From JBAYZQ01 sp041672385 (GTDB lineage: Bacteria; Spirochaetota; Spirochaetia; Sphaerochaetales; Sphaerochaetaceae), in assembly GCA_041672385.1 (NCBI GenBank), contig JBAYZQ010000168.1, positions 1 to 5,006 on the forward strand: a DNA stretch of 5,006 bases. Direction: 5' to 3'. The notes beneath the pieces were generated by a model. It saw only the letters and a program-made list of their open reading frames with translations. It searched no databases and was not told the origin of the DNA. Of the stretch, positions 1 through 4,998 are shown piece after piece. The position numbers and the translations under genes are program-made. The first letter of the stretch is position 1. Every line of letters starts with the position of its first letter.

Positions 1-1107
1 AACCCAAATATAAAGGAAGAAGATGCAGCTAGTTTTTTATTTTATTTTGAACCCAAAATTAGTCGAATTATTGAAAATTTCACTTTTGAACAAATAAGCT
101 TTGAATGTTATTTAATTTCTATTATTCAAAAGAGAATAATAGGATTTTACTCCATTAGAAGTAAAAGAATACATAAAAACTTAGATTACAACTTGTATAT
201 AAGACATTTCCCTGAACAGTTTATTACAATTCCCCAAACAAGCTTGATTAATACGAGAAATAAAAATATTACAATTAAGAAACCAAAAGCAATGAAAACT
301 GTAAAAACAAAACCAGATACTTACTCTTTACCTATTTTTTCGCAGAAATCCTTTGCATACGAAAACTTAAATGAATATTCAAATACCTTGGAAACTAATA
401 ATTTATTAAATTCATTCAATTTAGAAAGCAAAAAAAATAATTTAGAGTTAAATAAAAAAGATAAAATCCTTATAATGTACAAAATTAATTTAATACTAAG
501 TAGAAGCAAAATATGGCGAAGAAGAATTATTTCTTATTTTCTTTCAATTTCTATAGCTTTGAAAAGGGAAACTTTAGATAATTGTTTATATTGTTGTAAT
601 ATAAACAAAAAAGAATTTTATTATATTTTGAAAAAACTTCAAAATAATCTTAAAAATATTTATAATTCTCAAGATAAACAGAAGGATCTCCTTTATTCCA
701 ACTTTTCTAGATATCTACGAATAGAAAAAGAAAATGAAGAAAAATCTAAGTCTTTAAATTATATACCAACAAAAGAAGATTTAGAAAAATTACGGATTTC
801 GAAAGACCGCCTGAATAGGAAACTTTCAAAGCTACAAGAAATTCGTCAAACCATTCCCCAAAATCCTATAGCAAAACTAATTGGTATTCCAAGAAGTACC
901 CTATCTACAGATATTTTCTTTGTAAAAGTTTTATTTAAAGCCTGCATTGATCCTAACGTGGAAGATAAACCAAAACTAGGAGAAAAAATTAATTTAATTC
1001 TTAACTACCCGCTAGAATATTTTAAAAGTGCTGCTTTCATTATTTCTTCCCCCTTTGAGGCTTTAGATTATGATTCCAAAGAAACAAGAAGAAATGATTA
1101 TAATTAA
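1..1107 (+). CDS. Partial putative sigma-factor-like / HTH regulatory protein (5' end missing)
   Basis: The frame is open from base 1 to the TAA at 1105-1107, giving 368 residues without an N-terminus. A TTG at 193 could be read as a start, but it lacks a Shine-Dalgarno site and the 64 codons before it look coding, so the gene most likely begins outside the window. Visible layout, numbered from base 1: residues 6-50, an 'EEDAASFLFYF...FECYLISIIQKRI' block; about 65-150, an N/K-rich linker; about 155-220, a helical block ending in an 'INKKEFYYILKKL' element; about 225-283, a highly charged, probably coiled-coil stretch; about 284-316, 'NPIAKLIGIPRSTLSTD', which reads as a helix-turn-helix like sigma region 4; then about 50 further residues. 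I recall spirochaete (Treponema) hypothetical proteins with this order and a 'PTNxEIAxLLGIPKGTVDS' motif. DNA binding or transcriptional control is inferred. No signal peptide or convincing membrane segment is seen in the visible part. Alternative: a lineage-specific protein of unrelated role. Confidence 0.7.
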   Translation, partial: NPNIKEEDAASFLFYFEPKISRIIENFTFEQISFECYLISIIQKRIIGFYSIRSKRIHKNLDYNLYIRHFPEQFITIPQTSLINTRNKNITIKKPKAMKTVKTKPDTYSLPIFSQKSFAYENLNEYSNTLETNNLLNSFNLESKKNNLELNKKDKILIMYKINLILSRSKIWRRRIISYFLSISIALKRETLDNCLYCCNINKKEFYYILKKLQNNLKNIYNSQDKQKDLLYSNFSRYLRIEKENEEKSKSLNYIPTKEDLEKLRISKDRLNRKLSKLQEIRQTIPQNPIAKLIGIPRSTLSTDIFFVKVLFKACIDPNVEDKPKLGEKINLILNYPLEYFKSAAFIISSPFEALDYDSKETRRNDYN

Positions 1108-1967
1108 TTGTTTATAAAGTTATTTAGTGCCGTGAAGTCTCTTTTCATAAGAAAATAACCATGTGTATAAAAGTCATTAAGTTTTTCTACTTTGGTTTCT
1201 AAGCTGTTAACAACTTCCATCTCAGGACGGATTACAAATATTTTTCCTTTTTTTTCTAATTCTTCTACATAATTCAGTTGATTATTGTAAAGATTGGGCC
1301 TATCTACCAATACTTTCAAAAGCTCTGGATATTTTGTAAAACTCAATTTAATTGCTTTCTTTATTGGGGTCTTTACAATTTTTTTTCTATAACCAAAAGG
1401 TTGAGTCAAAACCACAAAAATTTTAGAATTTTTGTTTTCACTTACTACGTGCTTCAAAGGAATTGAGTCTGAAACCCCTCCATCTAAAAAAGGTATATTA
1501 TTTAGATAAACTTCTTTGCAAAATCGAGGCATACTACAACTAGCTCTACAAATAGTTATATTGTCTAGCTTTTTGGTTTTGTCTAGAGTCTTATATTCCG
1601 CTTTACCATTAAGACAATTTGTAACCACCACTTCCATCTTCATATTTGATTTTCGAAAAGTTTCAAAATCAAAAGGAAAGCTTTCTGTTGGAAATTTCAC
1701 AAACATTTTTTCCATATCCATTACATTCCGATGTAAAAAGAAATTTCCTGGATGCATAAAACGATTATTGTTATCAGTAATAATAAAACAATTTTTACTA
1801 CGCCCTCTTTGTTTTGATACATAGTCAATACCATTACAAGAACCTGCTGAAACTCCTATAACATCTGAAAAATAATAATCATTATCCATAAGGAAATCCA
1901 AAACACCGGCGGTAAAAACTCCTCTCATTCCTCCACCTTCAAGAATTATTGTTGCATTTATATCCAT
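1104..1967 (-). CDS. Patatin-like phospholipase / serine acyl hydrolase (YjjU type)
   Basis: Predicted 287-residue patatin-domain enzyme, expected to hydrolyse acyl esters of lipids with a Ser-Asp dyad. The sequence shows the glycine-rich oxyanion loop GGGMRG (residues 11-16), the nucleophile elbow GVSAG (38-42, Ser40) and the catalytic DGG (162-164, Asp162) in 'FLDGGVSDSIP'. Order and spacing match the bacterial single-domain patatin family that includes E. coli YjjU, including a 'GN..D' type segment and a C-terminal 'VEKLNDFYTHGYFL' element. Substrate and physiological role are not established for this group. There is no signal peptide or transmembrane helix, so it is probably cytosolic or peripherally membrane-bound. 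The start is the ATG at 1967: AGAGGA at 1981-1976 lies 8 bases upstream. A TTG at 1988 gives 7 extra residues but would put that Shine-Dalgarno site inside the gene. It is convergent with gene 1 (4-base overlap) and divergent from rdgB. All key residues are present, so it looks intact. Confidence 0.9.
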   Translation of the reverse strand: MDINATIILEGGGMRGVFTAGVLDFLMDNDYYFSDVIGVSAGSCNGIDYVSKQRGRSKNCFIITDNNNRFMHPGNFFLHRNVMDMEKMFVKFPTESFPFDFETFRKSNMKMEVVVTNCLNGKAEYKTLDKTKKLDNITICRASCSMPRFCKEVYLNNIPFLDGGVSDSIPLKHVVSENKNSKIFVVLTQPFGYRKKIVKTPIKKAIKLSFTKYPELLKVLVDRPNLYNNQLNYVEELEKKGKIFVIRPEMEVVNSLETKVEKLNDFYTHGYFLMKRDFTALNNFINN

Positions 1968-1975
1968 TAATCGAA

Positions 1976-1981
1976 TCCTCT
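1976..1981 (-). promoter_or_regulatory. Ribosome-binding site of the patatin-like gene
   Basis: AGAGGA on the minus strand, 8 bases before the ATG at 1967. It decides the start in favour of this ATG over the in-frame TTG at 1988. Confidence 0.75.
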
Positions 1982-1989
1982 GTAACAAA

Positions 1990-2016
1990 TTTGTACCAAA
2001 GTTTAAATTCCGTCAA
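1990..2016 (-). promoter_or_regulatory. Candidate promoter of the patatin-like gene
   Basis: On the minus strand, TTGACG (2016-2011) is followed after 15 bases by TACAAA (1995-1990), preceded by TGG so that it reads as an extended -10 (TGnTAnAAT-like). The spacer is shorter than the usual 17 bases. Transcription would start near 1983, giving a leader of about 16 bases that still contains the ribosome-binding site. Based on consensus matching only. Confidence 0.4.
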
Positions 2017-2082
2017 CCTCTCTAGAAAAATAAAAAATCCTAATTTACAAGAACAAAAACTAAGAGATTATTAATAATTTAA

Positions 2083-2111
2083 TTTACAAATACTTTCTTT
2101 TCGCATATCCT
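2083..2111 (+). promoter_or_regulatory. Candidate promoter of the rdgB-pepF operon
   Basis: TTTACA (2083-2088, 5 of 6 to the -35 consensus), a 17-base spacer, then TATCCT (2106-2111, 4 of 6 to the -10 consensus). The predicted transcription start falls at or next to the rdgB ATG at 2118, which would make the message leaderless or nearly so. This agrees with the lack of any Shine-Dalgarno sequence there. A second TTTACA at 2044-2049 has no well-spaced -10 partner. Confidence 0.4.
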
Positions 2112-2117
2112 GTCTTT

Positions 2118-2717
2118 ATGGAAATAATGTTAGCAAGTGGAAATATTCATAAAAAACAAGAATTTCAAGCGCTGTTCCCTCATCATAATATTTTGGTTCC
2201 ACAAGATTGTGGGCTTACTTTTGATGTTGAAGAAACTGGAAGTAGTTTTATTGAGAATGCTCTTCAAAAGGCAAATGGTCTAAAAAAACAAAATCCTAAT
2301 TATAATTGTCAAATACTTGCAGATGATTCAGGATTAATTGTTCAAGCTCTTCCGGGTGAACTAGGAATAAAAACAGCTCGTTACGGCCAAAGATCAGATG
2401 GAACAATTTTAAGTTCCACACAAAGAAATGCTTTACTTTTAGAAAATATGAAAAACGTAAAAATAGAAGATAGAACTGCTTTTTTTATTTGCACCCTTGT
2501 TTTATTGAAAGAAGAAGAAGTCATTTATATTATTCAAGAAAAAATATCAGGTCATATTATTGAAAAATCTCTAGGAACGCAAGGTTTTGGTTATGATCCT
2601 GTTTTCTGGGTTGATAAAGCAGGATGTACAATGGCACAATTGAGTTCTGAAGAAAAAAATATCTTTTCTCATAGAGGAAAAGCTGTTGAAAAATTAAAAT
2701 TACTAATGAATAACTAG
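2118..2717 (+). CDS. rdgB: XTP/dITP (non-canonical purine NTP) pyrophosphatase, RdgB/HAM1 family
   Basis: Expected to hydrolyse dITP, XTP and ITP to monophosphates plus pyrophosphate in the cytosol, keeping deaminated purines out of DNA and RNA. The 199 residues match the usual length of about 195-205. Family landmarks in order: 'LASGNIHKKQEF' (5-16; phosphate-binding S-x-N-x-x-K-x-x-E), 'FIENALQKA' (44-52), ADDSGL (68-73, Asp70 being the expected general base), 'TARYG' (86-90), 'DRTAFF' (118-123), 'GFGYDPVF' (156-163) and the terminal 'SHRGKA' (184-189). All key motifs are intact. The ATG at 2118 fits because the first beta-strand of the family starts with the Met directly before 'LAS/T-x-N'. 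No Shine-Dalgarno site precedes it, which is unusual here because the other complete genes have one. It is first in a probable operon with pepF, 11 bases downstream. Confidence 0.96.
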   Translation: MEIMLASGNIHKKQEFQALFPHHNILVPQDCGLTFDVEETGSSFIENALQKANGLKKQNPNYNCQILADDSGLIVQALPGELGIKTARYGQRSDGTILSSTQRNALLLENMKNVKIEDRTAFFICTLVLLKEEEVIYIIQEKISGHIIEKSLGTQGFGYDPVFWVDKAGCTMAQLSSEEKNIFSHRGKAVEKLKLLMNN

Positions 2718-2720
2718 GAG
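2716..2720 (+). promoter_or_regulatory. Ribosome-binding site of pepF, overlapping the rdgB stop
   Basis: AGGAG shares two bases with the rdgB TAG stop (2715-2717) and lies 8 bases before the ATG at 2729. It sets the pepF start there and excludes the in-frame GTG at 2720, whose first base is part of the site. The arrangement suggests translational coupling. Confidence 0.85.
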
Positions 2721-2728
2721 TGTATAAA

Positions 2729-4504
2729 ATGGGAGAAATACCACAAAGAAAAAATGTAAAAATCCAAGATACTTGGGATTTAACTAAATTATGTGAAAGT
2801 GACGAAAAATGGGAAGAAAGAGCTAAAAAGATTAGAAAAATTGTTCCAGAAGCTAAGCAATTTGAAGGAAGTCTTGTTAAAAATGCAGAAAATCTTGAAA
2901 AAGGCCTTTCCTGGAAAAATAAACTTTTTCTTGAATTGGAATCTTTAGGTAATTATGCCTTCTTAAAAGTCTGTGCCGATGGTAGTGACGCTTCCAATCA
3001 AAGACGAATGGGAATTATAAGTCAAATCTATTCTGAAGCAGCAAGTGTTGTTTCTTTCTTTGAACCTGAAATACTTGAATCCTCAGAAGTTGAAACCTGG
3101 ATTGATTCTCCAGTTCTTGAAGATAATAAAGTTTACTTAAAAAAACTTCTTAAATTTAAAGCACATACTTTGAGCCAAAAAGAAGAAAAGATTCTAGCAA
3201 TGCAAGGGGAGCTACAATCAACTGTAAGTGATGTTTATCAGGACCTCTCAAATATTGATATGAGTTTCGGAGAAATTGATGGAAAACCATTAACTCAGAG
3301 TACTTTTTCCTCCTTCTTGATTAATCCAGATAGAGAAATTAGAAAAAAAGCTTATCTTCAGTACTATCAAACTTATGATAATTTGAAAAACACAATTTCT
3401 AAACTTTATTCTGGGTCTATAAAACAAGATTGTTTTAATGCCAAAGTAAGAAATTTTGACTCAAGTCTTAAAGCTGCTTTATTTCCAGATAATGTTCCTG
3501 AAAAAGTTTATACAAATCTTATAAACACTATCCATGAAGCTTTTCCTACTCTTCATCGATATTACGACGTCAAGAAAAAGGCTCTTGGTGTTGATCGACT
3601 AGCTCACTGGGATGTTTATGCACCAATGGTCAAAGAAGTTACCATGCATACCACTTATGAAGAAGCAGTAAGCATTATTGAAAAGGCACTACAACCTTTA
3701 GGAAAAGAATATGTTGATACATTAGTAAATGGATTAACAAAGGGCCGCTGGGCTGATAGATATGAAAATGTTGGAAAACGCTCAGGAGCTTTTTCAAGTG
3801 GAGCTTATAATGGTTTCCCACATATTTTATTAAGTTACAAAGAAGATGTTATTCATGATATCTTTACCCTAGCCCATGAAGGTGGACATTCTATGCACAG
3901 TTATTACAGTGTAAGAAATAATCCTTTTAGTTGTTATGATTACACTATATTTGAAGCTGAGGTTGCATCAACATTCAATGAACAGTTGCTTTTCCATTAT
4001 ATGATTGAAAATGCTAAAGATAAACAAATGAAAGCTTATCTTATTTCAAACCAACTTGATAGCATGATAGGAACTTTGTTCCGTCAAACGATGTTTGCTG
4101 AATTTGAATTAATTTGTCACAAACAAGTTGAAAACAAAGAACCTTTAACAGTAGAATCCTTTAAATCAATTTATAGGAAATTGTTAGAAAACTACTTCTC
4201 AAAAAATATAGAATTAACTGAAACTAGCGACCTAGAAGGCCTAAGAATTCCTCATTTCTACAGGGCTTTCTATGTATATAAATATTCTACTGGAATATGT
4301 GCATCAATCGCCCTTAGTGAAAGAGTTCTTAACGGTGGCAAAAAAGAACTTGAGGATTACCTATGCTTCTTAAAGAGAGGTGGAAGTAAATATCCTCTAG
4401 AAAATCTTAAAAAAGCTGGAGTTGATATGAGTAGCCCAGAACCAATAAGAAAGGCTCTGAAAAAATTTGAAAATCTGCTCAATGAATTTGAAACTTTAGT
4501 ATAA
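2729..4504 (+). CDS. pepF: Oligoendopeptidase F, M3 family zinc metallopeptidase
   Basis: Cytosolic zinc metallo-endopeptidase that cuts medium-length oligopeptides during peptide turnover. The 591 residues match the family's usual length of about 600. Visible landmarks: the N-terminal 'TWDLTKL' typical of PepF; an N-terminal helical domain to about residue 190; 'GAFSSGAYNGFPHILLSYK' in the M3 catalytic domain; the zinc site HEGGH (383-387) with His383 and His387 as ligands and Glu384 as catalytic base; the third ligand probably Glu411 in 'EAEVASTFNE'; then 'RQTMFAEFE' and the substrate-binding 'HFYRAFYVYKYSTG' (from 509) with the conserved tyrosines. There is no signal peptide. The ATG at 2729 is chosen because AGGAG lies 8 bases upstream. 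Tandem stops TAA TAA end the gene at 4502-4507. It follows rdgB by 11 bases and precedes a tRNA by 45. No terminator lies between pepF and the tRNA, so its transcript may run to the terminator after the tRNA. Confidence 0.96.
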   Translation: MGEIPQRKNVKIQDTWDLTKLCESDEKWEERAKKIRKIVPEAKQFEGSLVKNAENLEKGLSWKNKLFLELESLGNYAFLKVCADGSDASNQRRMGIISQIYSEAASVVSFFEPEILESSEVETWIDSPVLEDNKVYLKKLLKFKAHTLSQKEEKILAMQGELQSTVSDVYQDLSNIDMSFGEIDGKPLTQSTFSSFLINPDREIRKKAYLQYYQTYDNLKNTISKLYSGSIKQDCFNAKVRNFDSSLKAALFPDNVPEKVYTNLINTIHEAFPTLHRYYDVKKKALGVDRLAHWDVYAPMVKEVTMHTTYEEAVSIIEKALQPLGKEYVDTLVNGLTKGRWADRYENVGKRSGAFSSGAYNGFPHILLSYKEDVIHDIFTLAHEGGHSMHSYYSVRNNPFSCYDYTIFEAEVASTFNEQLLFHYMIENAKDKQMKAYLISNQLDSMIGTLFRQTMFAEFELICHKQVENKEPLTVESFKSIYRKLLENYFSKNIELTETSDLEGLRIPHFYRAFYVYKYSTGICASIALSERVLNGGKKELEDYLCFLKRGGSKYPLENLKKAGVDMSSPEPIRKALKKFENLLNEFETLV

Positions 4505-4510
4505 TAAATA

Positions 4511-4539
4511 TTGACTAAGATTAAGAATTTATATATGTT
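4511..4539 (+). promoter_or_regulatory. Candidate promoter of tRNA-Leu
   Basis: TTGACT (4511-4516, 5 of 6), a 17-base spacer, then TATGTT (4534-4539, 4 of 6). Transcription would begin near 4546, only about 4 bases before the mature tRNA 5' end at 4550. Such a short leader is common for tRNA genes. Confidence 0.5.
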
Positions 4540-4549
4540 TTCATGGTAT

Positions 4550-4634
4550 GCGGCAGTGGTGGAATTTGGTAGACACGCTAGCTTGAGGTGCTAGTGGCTT
4601 AACGGTTGTGCTGGTTCAAGTCCAGTTTGCCGCA
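4550..4634 (+). tRNA. tRNA-Leu (anticodon GAG)
   Basis: Type II tRNA of 85 bases. The acceptor stem GCGGCAG (4550-4556) pairs with TTGCCGC (4627-4633, one G-U), and A4634 is the discriminator. D arm: GTG 4559-4561 with CAC 4574-4576, with the invariant GG at 4568-4569. Anticodon stem: CTAGC 4578-4582 with GCTAG 4590-4594; loop TTGAGGT with anticodon GAG at 4585-4587, reading CUC and CUU. A long variable arm (about 4595-4609) with a weak, G-U-rich stem marks it as leucine-type. T arm: GCTGG 4610-4614, loop TTCAAGT, CCAGT 4622-4626 with a terminal G-U pair. The 3' CCA is not encoded (bases after the discriminator are CTT), so it must be added by a tRNA nucleotidyltransferase. Confidence 0.97.
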
Positions 4635-4639
4635 CTTTT

Positions 4640-4671
4640 AAACCTGTAGGATTTCTTCCTGCAGGTTTTTT
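4640..4671 (+). terminator. Rho-independent terminator after tRNA-Leu
   Basis: A 12-base-pair stem: 4640-4651 (AAACCTGTAGGA) pairs with 4657-4668 (TCCTGCAGGTTT) with a single U-G pair. The loop is TTTCT and a six-T run covers 4666-4671. It begins 5 bases after the tRNA and probably ends both the tRNA transcript and read-through from pepF. The minus strand lacks a good T-run after the stem, so it looks one-directional. Confidence 0.9.
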
Positions 4672-4673
4672 AT

Positions 4674-4829
4674 TTAATATGTATTATTGTTTATTCTCTC
4701 AAGTACACCACTAGAAATATAATCATTAAAAGAGTTAATTAATACTTTACCAATTCTTTGAACTATATAAATAACTGGAAAATTGCTTATTTTAAACTTG
4801 AATTGGATATTATACTTACCTCTACTCAT
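4674..4829 (-). CDS. Candidate small ORF, 51 residues, unrecognised
   Basis: An open minus-strand frame runs from ATG at 4829-4827 to TAA at 4676-4674, just past the tRNA terminator. The product starts MSRGKYNIQF, has a hydrophobic patch 'FPVIYIVQRIGKVLI' (residues 17-31) and ends 'VLERINNNTY'. Its amino-acid mix looks protein-like rather than random and matches the K/N/I-rich style of the window, but I recognise no family. No Shine-Dalgarno site precedes the ATG and no well-spaced promoter was found. The ATG sits in the loop of the hairpin at 4812-4846. It may be a real small protein, the tail of a decayed gene, or a chance open frame. Confidence 0.2.
   Translation of the reverse strand: MSRGKYNIQFKFKISNFPVIYIVQRIGKVLINSFNDYISSGVLERINNNTY
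4757..4768 (+). repeat. 12-base motif, copy 1 (copy 2 at 4950-4961)
   Basis: TTTGAACTATAT occurs exactly here and again at 4950-4961, 193 bases downstream, where it forms the right arm of the promoter dyad. This copy has no inverted partner nearby and also falls inside the candidate small ORF. TTTACCAA also occurs near both copies (4746-4753 and 4972-4979). Confidence 0.4.
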
Positions 4830-4846
4830 TAGGGTAAGTATTTTTT
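4812..4846 (+). terminator. Terminator-like hairpin without an obvious upstream gene
   Basis: ATACTTACC (4812-4820) pairs perfectly with GGTAAGTAT (4833-4841), plus a possible U-G pair inside (4821 with 4832). The loop is about 10 bases and a six-T run covers 4841-4846. It has plus-strand terminator form, but only 3 G-C pairs in the 9-bp stem, so it is weak. The only recognised plus-strand transcript upstream is already stopped at 4671. It may be a backup terminator, the end of an unseen small RNA, or a remnant. Confidence 0.45.
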
Positions 4847-4921
4847 CATCTTTTTATTCTAAAATATTCATCATTTTAGCAAATTTGATTAGGATAATAG
4901 TCAAAATAATTAATAAATTCC

Positions 4922-4950
4922 TTGAAATATAGTTTAAATAGTAATATAAT
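4922..4950 (+). promoter_or_regulatory. Strong sigma-70-type promoter of the gene starting at 4999
   Basis: TTGAAA (4922-4927, 5 of 6), exactly 17 bases, then TATAAT (4945-4950, perfect -10). Transcription would start near 4957, giving a leader of about 42 bases before the ATG at 4999. This is the best promoter match in the window. Confidence 0.75.
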
Positions 4951-4962
4951 TTGAACTATATT
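4926..4962. repeat. Operator-like inverted repeat over the -10 box
   Basis: Left arm AATATAGTTTAAAT (4926-4939) and right arm ATTTGAACTATATT (4949-4962) are reverse complements at 13 of 14 positions, with a 9-base spacer. The axis at 4944 lies one base before the -10 hexamer. The left arm fills most of the -35/-10 gap and the right arm covers the predicted transcription start. Arm centres are 23 bases apart, close to two helical turns, as expected for a dimeric repressor site. The repressor is unknown. Confidence 0.55.
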
Positions 4963-4964
4963 AA

Positions 4965-4979
4965 TTGGTATTTTACCAA
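4965..4979 (+). other. Small leader hairpin
   Basis: TTGGTA (4965-4970) and TACCAA (4974-4979) pair perfectly around a TTT loop in the predicted leader, about 10 bases before the GAGG ribosome-binding site. With a 6-bp stem and a three-base loop it is weak. It could affect translation or be chance. Confidence 0.3.
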
Positions 4980-4988
4980 ATATTTTTT

Positions 4989-4992
4989 GAGG
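4989..4992 (+). promoter_or_regulatory. Ribosome-binding site of the gene at 4999
   Basis: GAGG lies 6 bases before the ATG at 4999, separated from it by a run of six T. It supports a real gene start at the window edge. Confidence 0.7.
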
Positions 4993-4998
4993 TTTTTT

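Larger units (their letters stand above)
4672..4998. other. Non-coding stretch of about 327 bases
   Basis: No secure gene lies between the tRNA terminator and the new ATG at 4999. The stretch is very AT-rich. It contains the candidate minus-strand ORF (4674-4829), a terminator-like hairpin (4812-4846), two copies of a 12-base motif, and a strong plus-strand promoter with an inverted repeat (4922-4962). The part at about 4847-4921 shows nothing I can interpret. Confidence 0.6.

Noticed and set aside
193..195. TTG at 193 as the true start of the left-edge gene
   Set aside because: The frame is open back to base 1 with protein-like content that fits the family layout, and no Shine-Dalgarno site precedes the TTG.
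321..509. Minus-strand open frame inside the left-edge gene
   Set aside because: It is antisense to an AT-rich coding region, has a low-complexity L/I/K/F/S composition and no ribosome-binding site or family motif.
1278..1824. Two plus-strand open frames antisense to the patatin gene (1278-1466, 1516-1824)
   Set aside because: The opposite strand carries an intact enzyme with all catalytic motifs. These frames have no recognisable domains and read as shadows.
1968..1988. TTG start at 1988 for the patatin-like gene
   Set aside because: It lies upstream of AGAGGA (1981-1976), which is correctly spaced for the ATG at 1967, and the family normally begins just before the glycine-rich loop.
2042..2089. 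AATTTACAA repeated at 2042-2050 and 2081-2089
   Set aside because: A 9-base match in AT-rich DNA is easily chance. The second copy is better explained as containing the rdgB -35 box, and the first lacks a spaced -10.
2720..2728. GTG start at 2720 for pepF
   Set aside because: Its first base is part of the AGGAG ribosome-binding site that serves the ATG at 2729.
4679..4714. Short plus-strand frame from ATG at 4679
   Set aside because: Only 11 codons, no ribosome-binding site, directly after a terminator.
4853..4916. Minus-strand promoter for the candidate small ORF (TTGACT ... TAAAAT)
   Set aside because: The spacer is about 20 bases, too long for a confident sigma-70 promoter.
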